Source: Triatoma infestans
Lineage: Eukaryota; Arthropoda; Insecta; Hemiptera; Reduviidae
DNA length: 64,000 nt
Assembly (NCBI GenBank): GCA_011037195.1
Contig: JAAEAF010000097.1
Coordinates: forward strand, 62,001-126,000
Reading direction: 5' to 3'
Part shown: positions 56,331-64,000 of the stretch, in pieces
Position numbering within the stretch: position 1 is the first letter of the stretch
How the letters are laid out: each line of letters starts with the position of its first letter
Program-made: the position numbers and the translations under genes
Notes under the pieces: model-generated
The model's input: the letters and a program-made list of their open reading frames with translations, nothing else
What the model was told of the DNA's origin: nothing
Database searches by the model: none

Positions 56331-56940
56331 CGTATGTTTGGTTTTTGCCCTCGCTTACATTATTTGGGTTAGCCAACATTTCAACCCTGGTTGGACTTCA
56401 TCAGGGTTACATGTGTACAAAAAAGTGATCACAATAAATTACTAGTAAACATAAATCATGCGTAATGTAAATCATGCGTCTGTTTTAAATCCATAGTGCA
56501 TTAATGGTATAAATGTGCAATAGATTAAAATTAGTGAAATAGTCAGGGAAGGGATTAGCTCAGTGGTAGCGCGCTGAACTAGTAACGCGGAGATCACGGG
56601 TTCGAATCCAGTCGTGCTGCCCTTAGATTTTCTCTTCCTAGGAGCCCCTACAGCTCACTGTCCGGTGATGGACAGTGCTGTCTGTAACAGGAGAACACTG
56701 TTCGGAGGCCAGCAGTGCATTGAGAAGGCTACGGGCGCAAATGACCACAGATGTTAAGACGCCTTAAATTAAAAAAAAAAAAAAAAATAGTGAAATAGTC
56801 CAGAAATATGTAACAGTTTAAAGATAATTTAAATAAAAAAACTTAAGCCCTGACGAAGGTCCGATCCAAGGGTTGAAACGTTGGCATAAAAGACTTTTTT
56901 TCTGCCCTATAACCCAAAAAAACAAAAGCTGTAACAGGTT
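56331..56940. repeat. Inverted pair with hammerhead-like cores, second type
   Basis: Left arm (minus, 56331-56420) reads CCTGATGAAGTCCAACCAGG then GTTGAAATGTTGGCTAACCC. Right arm (plus, 56850-56940) reads CCCTGACGAAGGTCCGATCC then AAGGGTTGAAACGTTGGC. Both keep CTGANGA ... GAAA with a possible AGTCC/GGGTT helix between. The arms face outward. A SINE is inserted between them. These motifs resemble Penelope-type terminal sequence. Confidence 0.5.
56545..56787 (+). mobile_element. tRNA-derived SINE, family 1, copy 2
   Basis: Perfect 13-bp target duplication TAGTGAAATAGTC (56532-56544 and 56788-56800). The head has A-box TTAGCTCAGTGGTAG and B-box GGGTTCGAATCC at tRNA spacing. The body contains a perfect hairpin CACTGTCC-GGTGAT-GGACAGTG, and the tail is a ~17-nt A-run. 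An intact pol III promoter makes this a possible active-lineage copy. Parent tRNA not identified. Confidence 0.9.
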
Positions 56941-56999
56941 AAATTCTATGTTGTTTGGCAGGTTGATATCCTTCCCCACCGCCGCCACCACACCACCTC

Positions 57000-57116
57000 T
57001 GTGTTTAATGTCAGGTCAAATGAGCAAAATTTGAAGATTAAAACAAAAATGTCATTTTATATATAATTGTAATTTGCAGGAGTAACAGAAAGTTGTAACA
57101 GAAAGTAACAGAAAGT
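57000..57116 (+). mobile_element. HINE right end, interrupted
   Basis: CATTTTATATATAATTGTAA and GCAGGAGTAACAGAAAGTTG, followed by a tandem AACAGAAAGT stretch. It continues after the LINE tail as TAACAGAAAGTTGTGTTAGT and GTTTCAAACCAGATTTTTTT (58047-58085). Right-end hairpin partially mutated. Confidence 0.6.
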
Positions 57117-57818
57117 CCTGGGGCTGCCGTCTATTTTGAGACGGGAGATCATTTGGTAGCGCCTCTTGGTGAGTGGACCACCGTTTTCCAGGCTGAGGTT
57201 TATGCAATTCTTTGCTGTATTTTGGATGAGAGGGTGCGTAACACTAATTTAAAAGGTGTCTGTATCTGCTCGGATAGCCAGGCTGCGTTGAAGGCGCTTA
57301 ATTCATGTGTCTTCACTTCCAGATTGGTGTTGGAATGTTCTAGAAGACTGGAAGATCTTTCTTCATTAAAGGATGTGCTTCTGGTCTGGGTTCCAGGTCA
57401 TATGGGAATTTTTTGGAATGAGGAGGTGGATAGGTTTGCCAAATTAGGTGCCTCTCTCCCTTTCATTGGTCCAGAGCCTGCTGTTGGTGTGTCTTCTGAC
57501 ACATGTTTGTCGGGCTTTCAGACGTGGATGACCTCACAGCACTCATCCTTATGGATGAGTGCAGTTGGTTGTTGGCAGTCTAAAATGCTCATTGGGGGCC
57601 CGGACGGAGCTTTGAGTAGTGGGGTCCGATGTCTTTCACGGACCTCCCTCAGGTATCTGGTTGGATTCCTCACTGGGCATTGTGGTTTAAGGAGACATCT
57701 CTATATAATGGGACTTGTGCCTGACCCTTTTTGTAGAGTTTGTGAAACTGAGGAGGAAACACCCATGCATTTGATGACGAATTGTTTGGGTTGTGAGGAG
57801 ATTAGGATTTGGGTTTAG
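57117..57818 (+). CDS. RNase H and Cys tail of LINE ORF2 (partial)
   Basis: Open frame of ~230 codons entering from the truncated 5' end (GAAVYFETGDHLVAPLGEWT precedes the first ATG at 57153). RNase H motifs: TTVFQAEVYAILCC (Glu), VCICSDSQAALKAL (Asp), LVWVPGHMGIFWNEEVDRFA (His; the last Asp is DR). Then GPEPAVGVS, VGFLTGHCGLRRHLYIMGL, FCRVCETEEETPMHLMTNC. The first catalytic Asp is lost through truncation, and the usual AD near the end reads VD. The stop at 57816 comes earlier than in the 14548 copy, where ~35 more residues follow. Not functional alone. Confidence 0.75.
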   Translation, partial: PGAAVYFETGDHLVAPLGEWTTVFQAEVYAILCCILDERVRNTNLKGVCICSDSQAALKALNSCVFTSRLVLECSRRLEDLSSLKDVLLVWVPGHMGIFWNEEVDRFAKLGASLPFIGPEPAVGVSSDTCLSGFQTWMTSQHSSLWMSAVGCWQSKMLIGGPDGALSSGVRCLSRTSLRYLVGFLTGHCGLRRHLYIMGLVPDPFCRVCETEEETPMHLMTNCLGCEEIRIWV

Positions 57819-58046
57819 GACCTTCGGCCGGAATAGGATGTCGGTAGAGGATCTTAAGCTGTGTCCTTTTAAGGTTTTGGTCCGATTTGTTCGGTCTGTT
57901 GTGAAACTTAGATGGTTAAAACCTGGGCCTGGATTTTCATTCTAGTCCCAGTGGTAGGTATTCTTTAGGGGCAGCTATATGGGCCCGAGGGGGCTTTGGA
58001 TAGCGTAGGGTTTACTTCCCTCCCCTTTTGGGAATAATAATAATAA
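57117..58046 (+). mobile_element. 5'-truncated LINE tail with (AAT)n end
   Basis: Flanked by 11-bp direct repeats TAACAGAAAGT (57106-57116 and 58047-58057). It begins just after the first RNase H strand and ends TTTTGGG(AATAAT)n. It lacks the C-run and the CACAATAGACC stem-loop of the C-tailed family, so it is a related but distinct family. Confidence 0.85.
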
Positions 58047-58154
58047 TAACAGAAAGTTGTGTTAGTGTTTCAAACCAGATTTTTTTTCCACTAAAACTCT
58101 TGATACTCTCCGCCACTAACTATAAGTTGATCACATATTCCAAGTTTCTACAAC

Positions 58155-58431
58155 TGTTGAGAATTATAGCCGCTATCGATGTATGGCCAGCGGCTATAAT
58201 TTGTTTTGATTTGTTGGATGTTTGGAAAAAAAAAAATTAATTATTTTTAAAAATCACATGTTTTTTTAGCGGCTTGTGTGTTTTTTTTACGTACTTACTG
58301 TCATCCTTGTTAATTTGAGTTTACTGATCTATATGTGCCTAGTTATCTATTGTATTCTATAATTTGAGAATAAATAGTGTTTTTTCTTCGACTGTATATT
58401 TATATAAGTTTATTTTTTGAGAACCCCAACA
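58155..58431 (+). repeat. 5' LTR of BEL/Pao element
   Basis: 277 bp, TGTTG...CAACA ends. An internal 13-bp inverted repeat AATTATAGCCGCT / AGCGGCTATAATT lies at about 58161-58201. AATAAA-type signal at 58370 (GAATAAATAG). Confidence 0.9.
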
Positions 58432-58433
58432 TA

Positions 58434-58451
58434 TGGCATCCCCCTTGGGGA
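58434..58451 (+). promoter_or_regulatory. Putative primer-binding site
   Basis: TGGCATCCCCCTTGGGGA begins 2 nt after the LTR, starting with the TGG expected opposite a tRNA 3' CCA. The tRNA is not identified. Confidence 0.5.
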
Positions 58452-58507
58452 TTTAAAAGGTTGATAGAAAATAAACAGTTGAGAAAAAAAAAAATCTGAA
58501 AATCTTC

Positions 58508-59461
58508 TTGTCTGGAAGCTTTTATTTAGTTATTGAGAAAAGTTTTCTCACTGAAATTGCCGAAATAGATGAGGATAAGGTAAGAGAATATAATTATTTA
58601 AGATACAAAAAGTCAAGAATTCATCTGAGACGGGTCACAACGTTATCTTTTGATAAATTAGAATCACTTTTGAACGCGGAGAATTTAGATATGACAAGAA
58701 TTGAAGAAGAATATGTAAAGGCACATGATAAAGCATTAAGATTGTTTGAAATGGATAGTAAGCTGGAAGAGGTCTTGTTGGACTGGCCTGAAAAACAAAA
58801 TGAATTCGATAGTGAATTTGACAAATGTGAAGAATTTAGAGAGAGGTGGTTAACTCTTGATCTTACAAAGTCAAGGCTAGTTAGCAAGTTCAAGGAAGAT
58901 GTCAGCAGTAACGTTGAGAGTACTCTACCTCCGAGGAAAACGAAGAATATCAAACTTTTTAAATTGCAACCAAAGAAATTCGACGGCAAGTTGCAGAATT
59001 GGATAGGATTTTGGACGATGTACCGCAGAATTCACGAAGATGAGGAATTAGGAGATGATGAAAAATTTCAGTATTTGTTACAGTTTACGATGGAAGGTTC
59101 ACTTGCGCGAGAGTTATTGGAAAGCTTCCCACCTTCAGAAAAGTATTATCCAAAAGCAGTCGAGCAATTACAAAAGAGATTTGGGCGAAGAGGACTGCTC
59201 ATTAAAATGTACGTGAGAAAGTTACTTAAGGTAGCTAATGCTCAAGCGTTTGAAGTTAGTAAGATGCCGCTTAGGACTTTATATGATAAACTGGAGGCAC
59301 AGCTAAGAGCGTTGGAGACACTTGGCGTTGCCAAGGATGATTTTGCGAACATGCTCTTACCACTTGTGGAGTCGTCACTTCCTGAAAATATTTTAAGAGA
59401 ATGGGGAGAAGGCGAGCATCTGAAGATGTTGAGGATGAAGGCGCAGAGCATATGCAGTTAG
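58508..59461 (+). pseudogene. BEL/Pao gag, N-terminal and capsid-like part
   Basis: Open over 317 codons. A coiled, charged N-terminal half (EEYVKAHDKALRLFEMDSKL) is followed by the DUF1759-type segment LPKF-like (KLQPKKFDGKLQNWIGFW ... MYRRIHEDEELGDDEKFQYL ... LESFPPS..YYPKAVEQLQKRFG, about residues 150-230). This domain is the gag-like region conserved in Pao elements. The upstream in-frame codons before the ATG are short, so the start is plausible though untested. After the LREW motif near 59402 the family similarity passes to the -1 frame, so the last ~20 codons here are off-frame. Confidence 0.85.
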
Positions 59462-60051
59462 AGCCTTTATTAACTTTTCTCAGACGAGAAGTGGAAAGTG
59501 AAGAGAGAATGTGTCTGGCTCGCGAAACTTTTGCCAAGAATCCAGAGGAAAGCAGACCTAAGGGAGTGTTAGAACATAGAGCTGTAGGGGAAATGAGGAA
59601 AGTTTCCAATATTAGTAAGAGTGGCAAGAAATATACGGACCATGAGAAACGAGTATCAACCCCAACAGCTGCTGATTTCATCAATGTCAAGTCTCATACA
59701 AGAGATATATTGAAGTGTTTATTTTGCGAAGGTATACGTTCTAGTGAGAACTGCTTCAAGGCTAGAGAGATGGGTGTCGAAGATATCCAAAGAGTGCTGA
59801 AGGAGAAGGGATGTTGTTTCTCCTGTTTGAAGTGGGGACATACCATCCGACAATGTAAAGTAAGAAGTAAATGCATTATTTGTACAAAGAAACATCATCC
59901 ATTGCTTTGCCCTGAAAGGAAAAGGAACAACTCCGAGAAAACGGCGACGGAAGTTGAGCATAATCTATCCAATACTAATTTTAATTATGTTTTATTGCAG
60001 ACTCTCTGTGGAAGGTCAGAGAAGAACGAGAATACATGGCGCGACTGCTGA
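59404..60051 (+). pseudogene. BEL/Pao gag, Cys-rich nucleocapsid part
   Basis: Second frame, starting where the gag frame fails (ASEDVEDEGAEHMQLEPLLT). Three Cys-rich fingers: KCLFCEGIRSSENCF, GCCFSCLKWGHTIRQC and KCIICTKKHHPLLC (59713-59920), the usual pattern before the Pao protease. The frame is lost again near 60010-60035, before the protease. Frame relation to the previous segment is -1. Confidence 0.85.
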
Positions 60052-60395
60052 TAGATACAGGGTCACAGCGTTCTTATGTATCTCAACATTTAGCCCAGTC
60101 GATGAATTTACAACCTCTCAGAAAAGAAAAACTGGCCCATGTGTTATTCGGAGGCACCCAGACAGAGGTAAAATACCATGTCTGCTATAAGGTAAGGCTA
60201 GCAAGTCTGAATAACAATTATTGTTGCAATTTTGAAGCGCTAGATAGCGACAAGATCTGTTCATCTCTCCCGGTAGCAGCTAAGGGTCCCTGGTTTGAAG
60301 AACTAAAGGCTAAAGGGATAATTCTGACAGATACAAAAGAAGGTCCCATAGATATTTTGGTTGGAGCAGACATTGCAGGCAAGGCAAGATCATGA
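60036..60395 (+). pseudogene. BEL/Pao aspartic protease segment
   Basis: DUF1758-type retropepsin: ARLLIDTGSQRSYVS carries the catalytic DTGS, followed by GPIDILVGADIAGK near the end. The ATG at 60036 is an artefact of the frame break rather than a true start. The segment ends with TGA at 60393-60395, overlapping the ATG of the next frame by ATGA, which here marks a one-base frame change and not translational coupling. Confidence 0.85.
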
Positions 60396-61501
60396 CTGGC
60401 AGAAGAGAAATACTTGATAACGGGCTGATAGCCTTAGAAACTGTTTTGGGTTGGACCATTATAGGTAAAGTGAAAGGATATGGCAGTGACTGCAACATAC
60501 ATGTCAATTTATTAACAAGCGAGATTAACGTTTCAGATTTGTGGCAGTTAGATATCTTAGGTATAATGGATCCCGTTCAGACTAAGTGTAGAGAGCAAGA
60601 GAATATTGACGCTTTACGTTCTTTTCAGAAAAATGTGATTGTTGACGATGATGGGCGCTATGAGGTGGGATTGCCGTGGGTGGAAGACCATCCCCCAATA
60701 CCACGAAATTTTGACATGGCGAGAAAGAGACTAAAAAGTACTTTGAAGAAGTTAGAATTTTCTGGCAAGGTAAGAGATTATGAGAAAATATTTTTTGAAT
60801 GGCTCAACAACGGCATTATTGAAGAGATACCTTGCGAGCAATGGGATGTAGGCCACTATTTGCCTCATCGTCCAGTATACAAAGCAATTGGTACCACCAA
60901 AATAAGACCGGTCTTCGATGCTTCTGCGAGGCGACCTGGAAACCCTTCATTAAATCAGTGTCTCATAAAAGGAGTAAATATGATAGAACTGATTCCCACA
61001 ATTATTTTACGCTTCCGCTTAGAGGAAATCGGGGTGATTGCAGATATCGAAAAGGCTTTTCTGCAAATTTCATTAAAGGAACAAGACCGGGATTATTTAC
61101 GTTTTTTGTGGAAAGACAGTTGTGGTACTATGAGGATTTTCCGTCATAAACGAGTTGTGTTCGGCATTTCTAGCAGTCCATTTTTATTAGGGGCCGTAAT
61201 TGACAATAATCTCACCAGATGTAAAGAACTCGCAAAACGAGGTGGGAATAATTATTCCATAAACACAATTGAAAAGTTACAACGAGGATTTTATGTTGAC
61301 AATTGTGTGACGAGCATATCGGATAAAGAACAACTGTATTGTTTTGTAAGAGAAGCCAGAACTATTTTTGATGCTGCCAATTTTAACCTTCGTGGATGGG
61401 AATATACAGGTTCTGATTATCTTGAGTCTGATGACACTGTAGTGCTAGGACTTATTTGGAATAGACAGAGGGGTACTTTGAGATTGAACTCTCCAAATTA
61501 G
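60386..61501 (+). pseudogene. BEL/Pao reverse transcriptase
   Basis: 370 codons open. Landmarks: NGLIALETVLGWTIIGKV at the start, PHRPVYK and RPVFDASAR, ADIEKAFLQI (motif A Asp), RVVFGISSSPFLLGAV, GFYVDNCVTS (motif C; Pao-type YVDN/YVDD), and GWEYTG, LGLIWNRQRGTL leading to the connection. A TAG at 61499-61501 stops the frame; similarity continues in the same frame beyond it, so this is a simple nonsense mutation. Confidence 0.9.
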
Positions 61502-62266
61502 GATAGAGATATAAATGGTCCTCTCACGCGGAGAACTTTATTAGCCACCACTCAGAAGCTGTTCGATGTTGTTGGAGTATCTTGTCCAACTACATTAATA
61601 CCAAAATTACTTATACAGGAGACCTGGATTGAAGGAGGTGAATGGGACACTGAAGTGAATGAGCGAACCAGAGCAAGATTCACACAGTGGTTAGAAGAGA
61701 TCCCCCTCTTGGCGGATCTAGAAGTGCCAAGGTGGGTAAAGTTTAAACCGAAGGAAGCCACACTGTCTCTTCATATGTTCTGTGATTCCAGTCTAAAGGC
61801 TTATGCTGCTGTATGCTTTTTGAGAGTGCAATACCTCGAGGAAGTGTCAGTGTATCTTCTTCAAGCCAGAGCAAGAGTTACCCCCTTAAAGAAAATTACT
61901 ATTCCGAGACTGGAGTTGTTGGCCGCCACAATCGGAGCCAGATTGGCGAAGAGCTTATTAGAAGAACTCCATCTCACTAATGTGTATTACTGGAGTGACT
62001 CAATGACCGTGCTGGCGTGGATTAAACGGAACGAACCCTGGGGAATTTATGTCTGGAACCGAGTACAGGAGATAAGAAGATTAAGTGATCCAGAAGCATG
62101 GCGACACATTCCCGGCAGTATGAATCCAGCAGATCTGGCCAGTCGAGGGTGTTCACCCAAGGTTCTCATCCAATCGAGATGGTGGGAGGGACCCCCATGG
62201 TTGTGCGATTATCTGAAAGTGAATGGCCTTATGCATACACTGAGCCTGATGAAGAAGAGATACTAG
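61502..62266 (+). pseudogene. BEL/Pao RNase H region
   Basis: Same frame as the reverse transcriptase, after the TAG. LATTQKLFDVVGV and LIPKLLIQETW start the Pao A17-type region. RNase H signatures: MFCDSSLKAYAAVCFLR (Asp), PRLELLAATIGARLAKSL (Glu), YYWSDSMTVLAWIKR (Asp), HIPGSMNPADLASRG (Asp). The frame fails near 62200 and the integrase follows in the -1 frame; the tail to 62266 is off-frame. Confidence 0.9.
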
Positions 62267-63858
62267 AACAGAGAAGAAAGACTGTGGTTGCGGCCTGCAT
62301 ACAAATGGGAGATAATTGTTTGAGTATCCCCTTTCATTACTTCTCTAAGTATCACATGATTTTAAGATGTGTGGGGTGGATATTTAGGTTTATTAACAAC
62401 TGTCGAATGCGGAAAGACTCACGAATTTCCGGCAATCTGTCAGTGAATGAAATAAATTTGGCTGAAAAAATTGTACTTAAAGAAGTACAGAGAGAATCGT
62501 TTCGGGGATCTACGGACAAAAGAATAAAAAGATTGAAGCCGTATTTGGATGCAGATGGGATTCTACGGATAAGAACTCGCTTGTGGGCAAGAAAAGACAC
62601 TGAGGATTTCCGTGCTCCAATGATTTTGCCATCTGACCATCAAGTGGTAGAGAAGATGATTTTTGAACTTCATCGCCTAAATGGACATATAATTGGCCAA
62701 TGTCTGCTGAATATAATTAGAGAAAAATACTGGGTCATCAGAGGCAGGCAGACAATTAAGAGGTTAGCTCGAAAATGTGTTATTTGCCAGCGTTATATGG
62801 CAAAACCCTTGAATGCAGATACACCACCATTACCGGAAGACAGAGTTAGAGATGCGAGAGTATTTGAGGTAACAGGATCAGACTTTGCAGGGCCTCTTTT
62901 CTTAAGGGGCGGAGAGAAAGCCTGGATTTGTATGTTTACTTGCGCGGTGTATCGAGCTATCCACTTGGAAGTAGTGCCATCGCTTTCAACAGAAGCCTTT
63001 ATGAGAGCCTTTCGAAGATTCATTGCTCGACGTGGTAGGCCTTCTCTTATGTACAGCGACAATGGCACTAATTTTAAAGGATTTGACAATGCGAGTAGAA
63101 AATTAGATTGGAACAAAATTACTAGACAATATGCCATTGAGAGAATAGAGTGGAGGTTTAATCCGCCCACAGCTGCGTGGTGGGGAGGCTTCTGGGAACG
63201 ATTGAAGACGTTACTAAGGAAGATGCTGGGAAGGACCTGTCTTATTCAGGAAGAATTGGAGACCATAATATGTGACTGTGAGGCTCTAATCAATTCTCGC
63301 CCAATAACCTATATGTCAGAAGATAATGAGACGCCCGTTCCAATATCGCCGAGGATGTTTCTCCAAGAAACCCAAGAAGGAGGAGTTCCTGACTTGGACT
63401 TGATGGATTCCACTAGCTTCAATAGGAGATTGAACTATTTGAATGACATGAGGAAGAAATTAAGAGAGCGCTTTAGGAGTGATTATCTTGGACAGCTTTC
63501 ACCCTCAGTTAAAGAAGGTAAGAGTTCTAGAGAACCGAGAATTGGAGAAGTCGTACTAATAGGCTCTGACAACCAGAAGAAGTTGGAGGGGCCACTGGCC
63601 GTGGTCGAAAAGATCATTGCTGGTCGAGACGGTAAATGTCGGCTTGTTGAACTACGAACCGCTGAGGGTAAGCTGCACCATCCTATCCAGAGAATATTTC
63701 CTTTGGAAATATTCTCCGTGACAACGCGAAGTGAGGTTCCTGACCAGAGCGAAAAGGATTTGTCAGATGGGATATCAGCCAATGAGCCTAACGAAGAGCC
63801 AATTCTGAAGAAGACGAAGTGCGGAAGAGTCGTGAGGCTACCGCAGAAATTTCGGTAA
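62206..63858 (+). pseudogene. BEL/Pao integrase and C-terminal region
   Basis: Open for 550 codons. Zinc-binding HHCC: ELHRLNGHIIGQ..., KCVICQRY (62660-62800). Core: FEVTGSDFAGPLF (Asp), PSLMYSDNGTNFKG (Asp), AWWGGFWERLKTLLRKML (Glu). Then ALINSRPITY and the DUF5641-type domain (DYLGQLSPSVKEG ... GEVVLIGSDNQKKL ... GRDGKCRLVELRTAEG) to a basic end GRVVRLPQKFR. All three DDE residues are present. The longer frame from 62098 is read-through antedating the frame change. Confidence 0.9.
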
Positions 63859-63885
63859 ATCTTAGTTGAAACGCTCCCGCGTTTC

Positions 63886-63897
63886 AAGGTGGGAGTA
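63886..63897 (+). promoter_or_regulatory. Putative polypurine tract
   Basis: AAGGTGGGAGTA immediately before the 3' LTR start; purine-rich and correctly placed for plus-strand priming. Confidence 0.6.
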
Positions 63898-64000
63898 TGT
63901 TGAGAATTATAGCCGCTATCGATATATGGCTATATTTTGATTTGTTGGATGTTTGGAAAAAAGAATATTAATTATTTTTAAAAATCACATGTTTTTTTCG
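63898..64000 (+). repeat. 3' LTR of BEL/Pao element (partial)
   Basis: First ~103 bp, starting TGTTGAGAATTATAGCCGCT. Compared with the 5' LTR it lacks ~13 nt that form the right arm of the internal palindrome and differs at a few further positions. Cut off by the window end. Confidence 0.9.

Larger units (their letters stand above)
58155..64000 (+). mobile_element. BEL/Pao LTR retrotransposon, 3' end beyond window
   Basis: 5' LTR, primer-binding-site-like sequence, gag, protease, reverse transcriptase, RNase H, integrase and a C-terminal DUF5641-like region in BEL/Pao order, polypurine tract and the start of the 3' LTR. BEL/Pao elements normally have one gag-pol frame; here it is interrupted by four frame changes and one stop. 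It lies ~70 bp after an interrupted HINE right end. Confidence 0.95.

Noticed and set aside
60390..60396. ATGA overlap as translational coupling between protease and reverse transcriptase
   Set aside because: BEL/Pao elements use a single frame, and the overlap coincides with one of four one-base frame losses in a decayed or imperfectly sequenced copy.
58621..63887. Long minus-strand frames within the BEL element
   Set aside because: They are antisense shadows of the gag-pol frames, which carry all recognisable motifs.

Overview
This is a eukaryotic, AT-rich (roughly two-thirds A+T by eye), transposon-packed window. I find no convincing host gene. The mix of BEL/Pao LTR elements, I/LOA-, Jockey- and R1-type LINEs with RNase H or CCHC tails, piggyBac, mariner, Tc1-like, hAT and Harbinger-like DNA elements and tRNA-derived SINEs points to an arthropod, most likely an insect. 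Nothing here fixes the order or species.

The dominant component is one family of 0.7-1.0 kb non-coding repeats: eleven near-complete copies (464-1176, 2579-3566, 11418-12187, 13359-14364, 17126-18101, 27450-28463, 30036-31044, 31202-31887, 34908-35868, 38232-39248, 39464-40331), several truncated copies, and about a dozen much older relatives. Each has an asymmetrically placed 14-bp inverted repeat (CTTTCTCTTACTCC / GGAGTAAGAGAAAG), a small hairpin at each end, usually an internal (TG)n tract, one or two ~300-bp internal modules, and T-run target sites without visible target duplication. This architecture fits a Helentron-associated (HINE / DINE-1-like) non-autonomous family, and other elements have repeatedly landed inside it.

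Layout. 1-7.4 kb: HINE copies, a foldback element, and a recent ~890-bp-arm inverted duplication carrying a broken Tc1-like transposase fragment. 7.4-12.2 kb: a Thr-tRNA-like SINE family (two copies), a LINE tail with a clean 13-bp TSD inside a HINE end, an inverted pair with hammerhead-like cores, a dead mariner. 12-27 kb: HINE copies, LINE tails, a 617-bp Harbinger-like MITE, a tandem pair of Jockey 3' ends, a second MITE family and a second SINE family. 27-40 kb: mostly HINE copies and foldbacks. 40.8-45.2 kb: a nearly complete but broken I-like LINE (minus strand) abutting an opposing ORF1 fragment. 46.4-51.2 kb: a minus-strand LINE interrupted by an internally deleted piggyBac (TTAA target duplications) and by a second LINE tail. 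51.57-52.96 kb: a deleted hAT with TIRs and 8-bp TSD. 54.3-55.2 kb: an R1-like tail. 55.6-57 kb: a MITE, an inverted hammerhead-like pair and a SINE inserted between its arms. 57.1-58.05 kb: another LINE tail inserted in a HINE terminus. 58.155 kb to the window end: a BEL/Pao retrotransposon with 5' LTR, all internal domains split by four frame changes and one stop, and the beginning of the 3' LTR.

Most elements are dead. The intact-looking frames are the short RNase H pieces of LINE tails and the separate BEL segments. The most informative points are the nesting order, the shared 3' hairpin of the C-tailed LINE family, the HINE termini, and the outward-facing hammerhead-like inverted pairs.
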